DNA from: Poriferisodalis sp965221945
Lineage (GTDB): Bacteria; Actinomycetota; Acidimicrobiia; Acidimicrobiales; Poriferisodalaceae
DNA: 64,000 nt
NCBI RefSeq assembly: GCF_965221945.1
Contig: NZ_OZ244925.1
Span: 744,001-808,000, forward strand
Direction of reading: 5' to 3'
Shown here: in pieces, positions 52,235 to 61,294 of the stretch
Numbering within the stretch: the first letter of the stretch is position 1
How the letters are laid out: each line of letters starts with the position of its first letter
The notes under the pieces: model-generated
Databases searched by the model: none
The model's input: only the letters and a program-made list of their open reading frames with translations
Told to the model about the DNA's origin: nothing
Program-made: the position numbers and the translations under genes

Positions 52235-52747
52235 ATGAGCGATGTGCAACCGATTCCCGCCGACCGGCCCTTTGTCGTGCCCTACATGACGATTGGTGCC
52301 CGCACCGATGGTTCGCCCGGCGGTGCTGCCGATGCCATCGAGTGGTACACGGCCGCGTTCGGTGCCCGCGAGGCGAACCGGCAGGCCACACCCGACGGCA
52401 GCAAGCTGATTCACGCCGAGCTGATCCTGGGCGACGGTCTGATCTTCCTGGCCGACGACTTTCCAGAGTTTTCCGGCTCGGAATCAGCCCCCGCTGCGCT
52501 CGGCGGCTCCTCGGTCACCATGCACCGTTACGTCGTCGACTGTGACGCCACCATCGAGGCGGCCGTGGCGCAAGGTGCTGAGTTGACCATGCCGCCGACG
52601 GACATGTTCTGGGGAGACCGCTTCGGCGGCATCCGCGATCCCTTCGGTCACAACTGGTCAATCGCCACCCATGTGCGAGACGTGACCCCCGAGGAAATGG
52701 AAGCCGCGGCCGCCGAGATGTTCGCTGGCGGTCCGCCGGAAGGCTGA
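52235..52747 (+). CDS. VOC/glyoxalase-fold protein (PhnB-like)
   Basis: The 170-residue protein has the VOC fold: PYMTIGARTDGSPGGAADAI then EWYTAAFGAREANRQATPDG, LIHAELILGDGLIFLADDFP and GDRFGGIRDPFGHNWSIATH. It belongs to the PhnB-like group of small-molecule binding or lyase proteins. ATG 52235. It ends AEMFAGGPPEG, 3 bp before the first SDR gene. Those last codons occur again at 53738-53773 before the second SDR gene, a scar of tandem duplication. Confidence 0.87.
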   Translation: MSDVQPIPADRPFVVPYMTIGARTDGSPGGAADAIEWYTAAFGAREANRQATPDGSKLIHAELILGDGLIFLADDFPEFSGSESAPAALGGSSVTMHRYVVDCDATIEAAVAQGAELTMPPTDMFWGDRFGGIRDPFGHNWSIATHVRDVTPEEMEAAAAEMFAGGPPEG

Positions 52748-52750
52748 TCC

Positions 52751-53704
52751 ATGGCCGTCACTGAACTCGCGGGACGTATTGCCGTGGTCACCGGCGGCGG
52801 CAACGGCATGGGCCGCGAGCTGGTGTGCCAGCTCGCAGCGGCAGGCGCACACGTAGCGGCGTGCGATCTCAACGATGAGACGCTGGAGCAGACCGCCGAG
52901 TTGGTCACGTCGCGGGCCGCAAGCGGCGTGCGAATCACCACGCACCTGTGCGATGTCACCGACGCAGATGCCGTGGCAGCGTTCGCCGCGGAGGTAACGG
53001 AACAACACGAAACCGACCACATCAACCTGCTGTTCAACAACGCCGGCATCGGCCACGGCGGCAGCTTCGTGATCGACGATCAGCGAGCTGCATGGGACAA
53101 GACCTTCGAGGTGTGCTGGAACGGGGTACTGAACTGCGCTCGCGCCTTCATGAACCTGCTCGTCCGCTCAGATGCGGCAGCGATCGTGAACACCAGCAGC
53201 GCCATGGCCGTCTGGGCGTCGCTCGGTCCAGGCGTGACGGACACGGCGTACTGCGCGGCAAAGTTCGCTGTCAAGGGCTTCACCGAGGCGCTGATGGTGG
53301 ATCTCGCGCAGCACGCGCCCCACGTCAGCGCCCACGTAGTGATACCCGGCCACATCGGCACATTGATCGATCTGAACAGCGTCTCCGCTCACGGTCTCGA
53401 TGCGCCGGTGTTGCGCAAGACCGTGGCGGCCCGGGGGGTGGCGCTCGATCAGTCCAGCGACGCCGAGGTTGAGGCATTGGTCCTCGACCTCTACACGCGC
53501 TTTCGAGACGATGCCCCGACAACAGCTGCCGAAGCCGCCCAGATCATCTTGGCGGGTGTCCTTGCGAGCGATTGGCGCATCCTGGTCGGCGATGACGCGC
53601 ACGCCATCGACAATGCAGTGCGCGCCGATCCTGAGTCGGCTTACGAACCGGAGTTCTTCGAGCGGCTGCGCAAAGCGGGCTACCTGCAGGCGTTCGGCCG
53701 CTAG
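52751..53704 (+). CDS. SDR-family dehydrogenase, copy 1
   Basis: The 317-residue classical/extended-type SDR has the NAD(P) motif VVTGGGNGMGREL, NNAG in LLFNNAGIGHGG, catalytic Ser in IVNTSSAMAV and YxxxK in TAYCAAKFAVKG. An Asp in ACDLND after beta-2 suggests NAD rather than NADP preference. It is likely to oxidise or reduce a hydroxyl/keto group of a small molecule. It starts 3 bp after the VOC gene and is closely related to the SDR at 53904 along its whole length. Confidence 0.92.
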   Translation: MAVTELAGRIAVVTGGGNGMGRELVCQLAAAGAHVAACDLNDETLEQTAELVTSRAASGVRITTHLCDVTDADAVAAFAAEVTEQHETDHINLLFNNAGIGHGGSFVIDDQRAAWDKTFEVCWNGVLNCARAFMNLLVRSDAAAIVNTSSAMAVWASLGPGVTDTAYCAAKFAVKGFTEALMVDLAQHAPHVSAHVVIPGHIGTLIDLNSVSAHGLDAPVLRKTVAARGVALDQSSDAEVEALVLDLYTRFRDDAPTTAAEAAQIILAGVLASDWRILVGDDAHAIDNAVRADPESAYEPEFFERLRKAGYLQAFGR

Positions 53705-53737
53705 CCGCGCACCGGTGCCGAGGTGCTCATACCACCT

Positions 53738-53773
53738 GCCGAGATGTTCGCGGGCGGCCCACCGGAAGGCTGA
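53738..53773 (+). pseudogene. Eleven-codon remnant of a second VOC gene
   Basis: The 36 bp code AEMFAGGPPEG and a stop, identical in protein to the end of the VOC protein at 52235-52747 and similar in DNA. It shows that a VOC-SDR unit was duplicated in tandem and the second VOC gene was then lost apart from its end. The 53774-53903 stretch has no recognisable gene. Confidence 0.85.
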
Positions 53774-53903
53774 CCTGGCGAGGTCGCGTCTGGCATTGAC
53801 GCGGAAGCATCGTGACACTGCGAGACTTCAGCACTAGTTGACACGACCGACCAACACGCAGCACGGAGCCGCGTCTGCGTGCACAAGTGGGGGAGACAGA
53901 CGC

Positions 53904-54857
53904 ATGGCTGTATCAAACTTTGCTGGGCGTATCGCAGTGGTGACCGGCGGCGGCACCGGCATGGGCCGTGAGTTGGTTCGCCAACTCGCGGCAGCGGGAG
54001 CGCATGTCGCTGCCTGCGACCTCAACAGCGAGACGCTTTCCGAGACAGCGGAACTCGCCAGTCAGGACGCCTCCGAAGGGGTGCGCATCACGACACACCT
54101 GTGCAATGTCACCGATACTGACGCCGTCGCAGCGTTTGCGGCCGACGTCGCCGCTGCCCACGAGACCGACCACATCAACCTGCTGTTCAACAACGCCGGT
54201 ATCAGCGGCGGCGGCAGTTTCGTCATCGATGATCAACGCGCAGCGTGGGACAAGACCTTCGAGGTGTGCTGGAACGGGGTACTGAATTGCGCACGTGCCT
54301 TCATGGACCTGCTCGTCCGCTCAGATGCGGCGGCGATGGTCAACACCAGCAGCATCAACGGGTTTTGGGCGACCGTCGGGCCAAGCGTGCCCCACACGTC
54401 CTACTCCGCTGCGAAGTTCGCCGTGAAGGGCCTCACCGAAGCACTCATGGTGGACCTCGCGCTCCACGCGCCGCACGTCAGCGCCCACGTCGTCATGCCC
54501 GGTCACATCGGCACCTCGATCGCGTTCAACAGCATCGAGGCGCATGGTCTCGATATCCCACTGCGGCGCAAGACAATGGCGGCCCGGGGGATCCCAATCG
54601 ATCAGTTCAGCGATGCCGAGATCGAGGCGCTGGTCGTCGATCGCAATACCCGTTTCCGTGTCGATGCCCCGACGACAGCCGCTCAAGCTGCCCAGATCAT
54701 CCTGGCGGGAGTCCTCGCGGGCGATTGGCGGATCCTGGTCGGCGAAGATGCGCACGCCATCGACACCGCAGTGCGTGCAGACTCTGAGTCCGCCTACGAA
54801 CCGCAGTTCTTCGAGCGGCTGCGCGACGCAGGCCACTTGCAGGCGATTGGCACCTAG
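53904..54857 (+). CDS. SDR-family dehydrogenase, copy 2
   Basis: The 317-residue protein is a paralogue of the preceding SDR, equal in length and mostly identical: VVTGGGTGMGREL, LLFNNAGISGGG, MVNTSSINGFWA and TSYSAAKFAVKG keep the cofactor motif and Ser-Tyr-Lys. Differences cluster near the active-site segment (NGFWATVGPSVPHTSY against MAVWASLGPGVTDTAY), which suggests altered substrate choice. ATG 53904 follows GGGGGAGA. It is upstream of the DmdA-like gene by 44 bp. Confidence 0.92.
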   Translation: MAVSNFAGRIAVVTGGGTGMGRELVRQLAAAGAHVAACDLNSETLSETAELASQDASEGVRITTHLCNVTDTDAVAAFAADVAAAHETDHINLLFNNAGISGGGSFVIDDQRAAWDKTFEVCWNGVLNCARAFMDLLVRSDAAAMVNTSSINGFWATVGPSVPHTSYSAAKFAVKGLTEALMVDLALHAPHVSAHVVMPGHIGTSIAFNSIEAHGLDIPLRRKTMAARGIPIDQFSDAEIEALVVDRNTRFRVDAPTTAAQAAQIILAGVLAGDWRILVGEDAHAIDTAVRADSESAYEPQFFERLRDAGHLQAIGT

Positions 54858-54901
54858 CTGCGTACCGGTCGCTAGTTCGCCTCGCAGGGCTGGAGCTCGG
54901 G

Positions 54902-56059
54902 GTGGAGCTGATCATCGGTCCCCGGACCAAGATCACGCCGTTCACTGACCGCGCGGTAGCAGCAGGCATGACCAAGGCGATGGTCTACAACCACACCGTG
55001 CTGCCTATCAGCACCGATGATCCTGCTGCGGACTACCGGGCACTGACGGAATCTGCGGCGATCTGGGATGTCGGCTGCGAGCGTCAAGTGCAGATCGCCG
55101 GACCGGATGCGCACCGATTGGTCACGTATCTCTGCGCCCGAGACTTGCGGGACCTCGAGGTCGGTGCGGCCCGCTATGCGCCGATGTGCGACCACGAGGG
55201 TCGACTTGTCAACGACCCGATGGCGCTGCGAATCGATGAGACGACGTTCTGGCTCTCGATTGCCGATAGCGACGTGCTGCTGTGGGCACGAGCGGTGGCG
55301 GGCGAACGCGGATTCGACGTCGACGTGACCGAGCCGGACGTCTGGCCGCTTGCGATCCAAGGCCCCCGCGCCGCTGATGTCGTGGCGGCGGCGTTGGGGG
55401 ACTGGGTGCGCGACGTGCGCTTCTTCCGTTTCGTCCGCCACAAGCACGACGGCATCCCCATGATCGTGTGTCGATCTGGGTGGTCCGGCCAAGACGGCTT
55501 CGAGCTCTTCTTGATGGACGGCTCTCGGGGAGAAGAGCTCTGGGACCTGCTGTGGGAAGCGGGTCGACCATTCGGGCTTGCAGTGGGCGCGCCGAACAAC
55601 GCCGAGCGCATCGAGAGCTTCCTGCTGTCCTTCGGCGGCGATACCGATCCCGAGACAGATCCCGACGAGGCCGGAATCAGCCGGTTCGTCAGCCCGGAAG
55701 ACGATGGTGACCATCGAGCGGGACACGACTTCATCGGCCAAGCCGCGTTGGTGGCTCGGCGGGCCTCGGGCACCCAGCGACGCCTCGTCGGTCTCGTCGT
55801 CGATGGCGACCCGCCGTCGCCAATGCGGTCGCCGCGCACCGTGCAGTGCCCCGACGGTCACCCAGTCGGCACGCTGCGAGCGCTTGCTCGCTCGCCGAGG
55901 TTCGACACCAACATCGGCCTCGCGCTGCTCGATCAGCCCTGGTTCGAGCCGGACACGGCGTTGCGGGTCAATCTCGACGGCATCGACCGCTCAGCCATGA
56001 CGACGCAACTGCCCTTCAATCTGCCGCCTGGCTCCAAGGCTGCTGTCGGGCCGAACTAG
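54902..56059 (+). CDS. DmdA-like aminomethyltransferase (GcvT superfamily)
   Basis: The 385-residue protein shows the pattern of dimethylsulfoniopropionate demethylases: YNHTVLPIS, AAIWDVGCERQVQIAGPDAH, YAPMCDHEGRLVNDPMALRI, WLSIADSDVLLWARAVAG, WPLAIQGPRAADV and VCRSGWSGQDGFELFLMDGS. DmdA moves a methyl group from DMSP to tetrahydrofolate; GcvT relatives act on glycine or sarcosine units. Similarity to DmdA is judged by eye, so another methylated substrate is possible. GTG 54902. It follows the SDR pair and may share their transcript. DMSP use would suit a marine habitat. Confidence 0.78.
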   Translation: MELIIGPRTKITPFTDRAVAAGMTKAMVYNHTVLPISTDDPAADYRALTESAAIWDVGCERQVQIAGPDAHRLVTYLCARDLRDLEVGAARYAPMCDHEGRLVNDPMALRIDETTFWLSIADSDVLLWARAVAGERGFDVDVTEPDVWPLAIQGPRAADVVAAALGDWVRDVRFFRFVRHKHDGIPMIVCRSGWSGQDGFELFLMDGSRGEELWDLLWEAGRPFGLAVGAPNNAERIESFLLSFGGDTDPETDPDEAGISRFVSPEDDGDHRAGHDFIGQAALVARRASGTQRRLVGLVVDGDPPSPMRSPRTVQCPDGHPVGTLRALARSPRFDTNIGLALLDQPWFEPDTALRVNLDGIDRSAMTTQLPFNLPPGSKAAVGPN

Positions 56060-56093
56060 GCCGCCAACGTCGCGCCGCTACCCTGACCGCCTC

Positions 56094-56165
<72 letters not shown>

Positions 56166-56170
56166 TCACC

Positions 56171-56851
56171 TTACGCAGCGCGGATCGGGCCGTCCTCGAG
56201 CACCTGGCGGTTCGCGATCACCTCGTCGATGATCCCGTACTCCTTGGCGGCTTCGGCATCCATGATGAAGTCGCGGTCGGTATCGGTGTGAATACGCTCG
56301 ATCTCCTGGCCGGTGTGGTGTGCAATGATCCGCTCAAGCCGTTCGCGCATCCGGTCGATCTCGCGCGCTGCCAACTCGATGTCGGTGGCTTGACCCATCG
56401 CCTGCCCGTAGGGCTGGTGCAGGAGCACCCGTGCATTGGGCAGCGCCATGCGCTTGCCCGGCGTGCCCGCAGCCAGCAGCACCGCAGCGGCAGAGGCCGC
56501 TTGGCCGAGGCAGATAGTGGTGATGTCGTTGCGGATGTACTGGCTCGTGTCGTAAATGGCGAACAGCGAGCTGAGGTCCCCACCGGGCGAGTTGATGTAG
56601 ATGTTGATGTCCTTGTCGGGATTTTCCGACTCCAGGTGGATCAGCTGCGCGCACACCAGATTGGCGATGACATCGTCGATCGGCGTGCCCAAGAAGATGA
56701 TGTTCTCCTTCAACAGCCGGGAGTACAGGTCGTACGCCCGCTCACCCCGATTGGTCTGTTCCACGACGGTGGGCACGAGGTAATTGCGGGCACTGTGCCG
56801 TCCGGCGCTGATATCAGATTGATCCGCGTGTGCGGAGAACTCGGTCGTCAC
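56171..56851 (-). CDS. clpP: ATP-dependent Clp protease proteolytic subunit
   Basis: The 226-residue serine protease subunit forms the Clp proteolytic chamber with ClpX. The catalytic triad is visible: Ser in GQAASAAAVLLAAG, His in VLLHQPYG and Asp in DRDFIMDAEAAKEYG. The GQAASAAAVL version is that of actinobacterial ClpP2. Actinobacteria usually have clpP1 and clpP2 side by side, but only one is here. The start overlaps the end of tig (ATG at 56851, tig stop at 56848), so the two are coupled. clpX is just beyond tig on the other strand. Confidence 0.95.
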   Translation of the reverse strand: MTTEFSAHADQSDISAGRHSARNYLVPTVVEQTNRGERAYDLYSRLLKENIIFLGTPIDDVIANLVCAQLIHLESENPDKDINIYINSPGGDLSSLFAIYDTSQYIRNDITTICLGQAASAAAVLLAAGTPGKRMALPNARVLLHQPYGQAMGQATDIELAAREIDRMRERLERIIAHHTGQEIERIHTDTDRDFIMDAEAAKEYGIIDEVIANRQVLEDGPIRAA

Positions 56852-58353
56852 GGTGTGTCCTTGTCGTCTTTGTCGATTGCGTCTTCGGTGTCGTCAACGC
56901 TCTGCGAGTCATCGGGCGACGGGAATTCGAGCGCTGAGCGGTCGATGGCGTCGCCGTCCGGTCCGATGAGTGTGGCGGCTTCGATGGCCCATTGAAGCGC
57001 CTTGCCCTTGCAAATCGCTGATGTGAGGTGAGCGAGTCCATCGGCATCTGCCATGACGTCGCGCAGCTGGGCCGGGCTGCGGCCATCGTTGGCTGCCGTC
57101 CGTTCCAACTCTGCGTCGATGTCATCGTCGTCGGCTTGCAGGTCTTCAGCCGTGGCCAGGGCACGTAGAGCCAGATCCAAACGCACGCCACGATCAGCAT
57201 CGTCTCGCAATTCCCCGATGAACGACGCAGGCTCCTGGCCCGTTGCCTCCAACCAGTCCTCGATCGTCATGTTTCGCTGCTGCAGCCCGCTGCCCAGCTC
57301 TGACATGCGATCCGCAATTGCCCCGCTCACCATGGCATCGGGAACCGGTCCATCGACAAGGTCGGCGAGTTGCTTCTGTATTTCGTCGCGCAGAGCCATA
57401 TTGGCTTGCATGATGCGGCCGAAGCTCAGTTGTCGTGCCGTGGCCTCGCGAAGGTCCGCGATGCAGTCGTGCTCGGTGTTCTCGTCGACCCAGTCGTCGG
57501 TGAGTTCAGGCAGGACCAACTCCGACACCGTGTTGACGTTGATCTCGAAGTCGATGTCCATGTCGGGTTGCACCGGATGTGGCGCGCTGAACGACAACTC
57601 GATCCCGGCCTCGCAGCCGATGAGCTGCTCGTCGACCTCGGGCACGATGCCACCGCTGCCGACCTCGTAGAGGTAGTCCTGGGCTGAGAGTCCGGGCAGC
57701 GCCTCGCCGTCCACGGACCCTTCGATGTCGATCGTGACACGGTCGCCAACTTCTGCGGAGCGCTCCACGTCCGCGATATCGGCAAACTGGCGGCGCGTCT
57801 CGTCGACGCGGGCGTCAATCTCGGACTCGGGCGGCTCGGGACTTGGAATCTCGACCTGCAGGCTCTTGTAGCCCGAGATCGACACCACCGGTCGGATCTC
57901 GACCGTCGCCTCGAACGCCACCGGCCCTTCGCTTCCATCGAGAGTGAGCTCGAGTTCAGGCTGGTTCACCACGTCGACGTGGTTGTCACGCACCGCCTGG
58001 GCGTAGTAGCGGGGCACCGCTTCTTCGAGCGCTTGTGCGCGCCCAACCTCGGATCCGAAGTGCGATTCCAGCACCCGTCGCGGTGCGCGGCCGGGTCGGA
58101 ATCCGGGAATGCGCACCTCACGGGCCAGCTTGCGGAACGCAGCCTCGATGTCGGCGTCGAACGTCTCGGCGTCGACCTCGACGGTCAGCTTGACGCGGGG
58201 ACCGACAATTCGTTCTGTCGCAGTCTCGCCGTCGCTGGAGTCGTCGGTGTCGGGGTCAGCCGGCGTCTCGTCCTCGACCGGAGGATCGGGTTCAGGAATC
58301 GGCGCGCGCCCGATGAAATCCGCTGAATCCAGCGGCGTCAGCGTCGTCTTCAC
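56848..58353 (-). CDS. tig: Trigger factor
   Basis: The 501-residue ribosome-associated chaperone and prolyl isomerase has the ribosome-binding signature GFRPGRAPRRVLESHFG, the PPIase region (VGDRVTIDIEGSVDG) and a long helical C-terminus. Typical trigger factors open M-K-x-T-x-x-x-L-x-x followed at once by RVKLxVEV; here MKTTLTPLDS is followed by about 40 acidic, proline-rich residues (EPDPPVEDETPADPDTDDSS) before RVKLTVEVDAE, an unusual insertion beside the ribosome-docking region. It overlaps clpP and is divergent from clpX. Confidence 0.93.
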   Translation of the reverse strand: MKTTLTPLDSADFIGRAPIPEPDPPVEDETPADPDTDDSSDGETATERIVGPRVKLTVEVDAETFDADIEAAFRKLAREVRIPGFRPGRAPRRVLESHFGSEVGRAQALEEAVPRYYAQAVRDNHVDVVNQPELELTLDGSEGPVAFEATVEIRPVVSISGYKSLQVEIPSPEPPESEIDARVDETRRQFADIADVERSAEVGDRVTIDIEGSVDGEALPGLSAQDYLYEVGSGGIVPEVDEQLIGCEAGIELSFSAPHPVQPDMDIDFEINVNTVSELVLPELTDDWVDENTEHDCIADLREATARQLSFGRIMQANMALRDEIQKQLADLVDGPVPDAMVSGAIADRMSELGSGLQQRNMTIEDWLEATGQEPASFIGELRDDADRGVRLDLALRALATAEDLQADDDDIDAELERTAANDGRSPAQLRDVMADADGLAHLTSAICKGKALQWAIEAATLIGPDGDAIDRSALEFPSPDDSQSVDDTEDAIDKDDKDTP

Positions 58354-58422
58354 GAAGCGCAGAGCCTACCGGTGCGTCTCGACCGCTCCCCGTGGATACC
58401 GAGCGGCCGGGATGAAACAGAT

Positions 58423-58438
58423 CGCACTGTTCAGTGCG
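58423..58438. promoter_or_regulatory. Inverted repeat in the tig/clpX divergent gap
   Basis: CGCACTG and CAGTGCG are perfect 7-bp arms around TT within the 191-bp gap between tig and clpX. It may be an operator for the Clp genes. It does not obviously match a known ClgR site. Confidence 0.35.
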
Positions 58439-58544
58439 CGCTGTGCCATCCTTGGCGAGCAACTGTGAGGTCGCGTGCGGACGGACCGTGTGCGAGCCTT
58501 GTATATCTACCGACGACCAAGTCTCAGCAGGAGGGAGGTGCAGC

Positions 58545-59810
58545 GTGGCGAAGTTCGGCGAGGGCAGCGAGCTGCTCAAGTGCTCGTTCTGCGGCAAATC
58601 CCAGAAACAGGTGCGCAAACTCATCGCGGGCCCAGGTGTCTACATCTGCGACGAGTGCATCGACCTGTGCAATGAGATCATCGACGACGAGGTCGAGACA
58701 TCGACCGAGACGCCCTTCGAGTCAGTCCCCAAGCCACGCGAGATCTTTGCCTTCCTCGACGACTACATCATCGACCAGGACAAGACCAAGACGATCCTGT
58801 CGGTGGCCGTCTACAACCACTACAAGCGGATGCGTCTTGAGCCCTCCGGACCTGGTGCTGGTGAGGATGTCGAGATTGCCAAGTCGAACATCCTGCTGAT
58901 TGGCCCCACGGGCTGCGGCAAGACGATGATGGCGCAGACCTTGGCGCGCATGCTCAATGTGCCGTTCGCCATTGCTGATGCCACGGCGCTGACCGAGGCC
59001 GGCTACGTGGGAGAAGACGTCGAGAACATCCTGCTCAAGCTGCTCCAATCGGCCGACTTCGACGTGAAGCGCGCCGAGACCGGCATCGTCTACATCGACG
59101 AGATCGACAAGATCGCCCGCAAAGCCGAGAACGCCTCGATCACCCGCGACGTCTCAGGCGAGGGCGTCCAGCAGGCCTTGCTGAAGATTGTCGAGGGCAC
59201 CGTGGCCTCGGTGCCTCCGCAGGGCGGCCGCAAGCACCCTCACCAGGAGTTCTTGCAGATCGACACCAGCAACGTGCTGTTCATCTGCGGGGGCGCGTTC
59301 GACGGCCTCGAGCGCATCATTGCTGACCGTGTGGGGGAGCGGGGCATCGGATTCGGAGCGACGCTGCGCAACGCTGCCGGCAGCTCAGCGCTCGACGTGC
59401 TGCCCGATGTGCTGCCCGAAGATCTGCGCCACTTCGGCCTGATTCCCGAATTTATCGGCCGGCTCCCCGTCGTCGGCGTCGTCGACGCGCTGGGTCCCGA
59501 CGCATTGCGCCGGATCCTCACCGAGCCGAAGAATTCGCTGGTGCGCCAGTACCGCCGGATGTTCGAGCTTGACGACGTCGAACTCGAATTCACTGAGGAT
59601 GCTCTCGAAGCCATCGTGGATCAGGCGATGCTCCGCAACACGGGCGCGCGGGGGCTCCGGGCGATCCTCGAGGAAGTCTTGCTGGGGTTGATGTACGACT
59701 TGCCGAGCCGCGATGACGTGGCCCGCTGCATCGTCGACCGGAGCGTGGTCCTCGACAAGGTGAATCCCACGCTGGTGCCCCGTTCGACCGTCACACGCCG
59801 CGCATCTTGA
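58545..59810 (+). CDS. clpX: ATP-dependent Clp protease ATP-binding subunit ClpX
   Basis: The 421-residue AAA+ unfoldase feeds substrates to ClpP. It has the N-terminal zinc-binding domain (LKCSFCGKSQKQV, ICDECIDLC), Walker A IGPTGCGKTMMAQ, Walker B IVYIDEIDKIARKA, the GYVGEDVE pore/IGF-side signature and the arginine-finger region RDVSGEGVQQALLKIVEGT. GTG 58545 is certain: a strong AGGAGGGAGG lies upstream and the family begins AKFGEG. The stop overlaps the TTG start of folC (TTGA). Confidence 0.97.
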   Translation: MAKFGEGSELLKCSFCGKSQKQVRKLIAGPGVYICDECIDLCNEIIDDEVETSTETPFESVPKPREIFAFLDDYIIDQDKTKTILSVAVYNHYKRMRLEPSGPGAGEDVEIAKSNILLIGPTGCGKTMMAQTLARMLNVPFAIADATALTEAGYVGEDVENILLKLLQSADFDVKRAETGIVYIDEIDKIARKAENASITRDVSGEGVQQALLKIVEGTVASVPPQGGRKHPHQEFLQIDTSNVLFICGGAFDGLERIIADRVGERGIGFGATLRNAAGSSALDVLPDVLPEDLRHFGLIPEFIGRLPVVGVVDALGPDALRRILTEPKNSLVRQYRRMFELDDVELEFTEDALEAIVDQAMLRNTGARGLRAILEEVLLGLMYDLPSRDDVARCIVDRSVVLDKVNPTLVPRSTVTRRAS

Positions 59811-61231
59811 GCCCTGCGCCGACCGGAGCGGCAGCCGGGCCGCTGCGCGACTACGAGGCCGCACTCGACTGGCTGGATTCCCATATCGACCTCGAACGGC
59901 TGCTCGGCAGCCCCGAGGCGACGGCACCCACGCTGGATCGCATGTGGACACTCATGGGTGTCTTGGGCGACCCGCAGGACAGCGTGCCGGCCATCCACAT
60001 CACCGGCACGAACGGCAAAGGCAGCACGGCGCGGCTATCAGTTGCGCTGCTCGGGGCGTGCGGGCTTGCCGCGGGCAGCTACACGTCACCCCACATCGAG
60101 CGCGTCAACGACAGGATCACCGTGGCCAACGAGCCGCTCGACGACGAGTCGTTCGCAACGGCGATCAGCGAGGTCGCCGTCTTCGAGTCGATGGTGACCG
60201 AGCGCTGCGGCGAGCGGCCGAACTACTTCGAGGTGATGGCTGCCGCCGCGTACAACTGGTTCGCCTCCACTGCGCACGTCAACGTGATCGAAGTCGGCAT
60301 GGGCGGCCGCTGGGATGCCACCAACGTGGTGGACGCTGCAGTGGCAGTCATCACCAACGTCGGCGCCGACCACCTCGAGATCATCGGGCCCACATTGGCG
60401 AACGTTGCCTCGGAGAAGGCCGGGATCATCTCCGCAGGGGCGATCGTCGTCTGCGGCGAGACGGCCCCTGAGCTCGTCGAGATTGTGGCCGTCACGGCGG
60501 CAGGGATCGGCGCTGAGCTGTGGCGCCGCGGCGTCGACTGGGATGTCGCCGACCGCCAACCCGCCGTCGGCGGTCAGCTCGTGACTGTCCGCACACCGTT
60601 TGGGGAGCACGCCGATCACTTCGTGCCACTCCACGGTGCTCACCAGGCGATCAACGTCGCCACGGCCATCAGCTCGGTTGAGGCATTCTTCGGCCGGAGC
60701 CTCGACGACGATGTGATCACTGCCGCGCTCGGGGACATCACCCTGCCGGCGCGCTTTGAGATCGTGAATCGTCAGCCGACGGTGGTCATCGACGGGGCCC
60801 ACAATCCCGCTGGTGCCGCTGCGCTGCGAGAAACGCTGGCGGAAACGTTGTCCATGGGCTCGACGCTGGCGGGAGAGCCGCAAGTCGCTTCGCAGGCAGG
60901 CACGGACGGCTCGAATGTGCTCGTGATCGGTGCCAACAGACCACACGATCCCGGCGAGTTCTGCGAAGCGCTCGATCTTGAGCCATTCGATGCGGTTGTT
61001 GCAACTGCGGCGTCATGGCCGCGTGCGATCCCGCCGAGCGAGGTTTCCGCTGCTGTAGAGAACGCAGCGGCCGGCCGTGACCGGCCGCTCGACATCATCG
61101 CGGCTGCGAGCGTCACCGATGCGCTGCAGCACGCCCGCGACCGGGCCGGTCCCGATGGGATCGTGTTGGTGAGCGGCTCGCTGTACATCGCTGCCGAAGC
61201 CCGGCGACTGCTGGGGAGTCACCCGCATTAG
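59807..61231 (+). CDS. folC: Folylpolyglutamate synthase/dihydrofolate synthase
   Basis: The 474-residue Mur-ligase-type enzyme adds glutamate to folates (and to dihydropteroate in bifunctional forms). Marks include HITGTNGKGSTARLSVALL (ATP loop), SYTSPHIERVNDRITV, VIEVGMGGRWDATNVVD, NVGADHLEIIGPTLANVASE and VVIDGAHNPAGAAALRETLA. The TTG start overlaps the clpX stop; an unusual clpX-folC coupling, although clpX near folC is common in actinobacteria. The C-terminal glutamate-binding domain seems complete. Confidence 0.94.
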   Translation: MSPAPTGAAAGPLRDYEAALDWLDSHIDLERLLGSPEATAPTLDRMWTLMGVLGDPQDSVPAIHITGTNGKGSTARLSVALLGACGLAAGSYTSPHIERVNDRITVANEPLDDESFATAISEVAVFESMVTERCGERPNYFEVMAAAAYNWFASTAHVNVIEVGMGGRWDATNVVDAAVAVITNVGADHLEIIGPTLANVASEKAGIISAGAIVVCGETAPELVEIVAVTAAGIGAELWRRGVDWDVADRQPAVGGQLVTVRTPFGEHADHFVPLHGAHQAINVATAISSVEAFFGRSLDDDVITAALGDITLPARFEIVNRQPTVVIDGAHNPAGAAALRETLAETLSMGSTLAGEPQVASQAGTDGSNVLVIGANRPHDPGEFCEALDLEPFDAVVATAASWPRAIPPSEVSAAVENAAAGRDRPLDIIAAASVTDALQHARDRAGPDGIVLVSGSLYIAAEARRLLGSHPH

Positions 61232-61294
61232 TCTCTGGCGCGCAGCCCATCGCGCAACGCGTCGGTGCGAGGCAGCAGGCTGAGGGAGACAGCG

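Noticed and set aside
53705..53903. Small gene between the two SDR genes
   Set aside because: Only the eleven-codon copy of the VOC end is recognisable; no start, RBS or coding pattern is seen.
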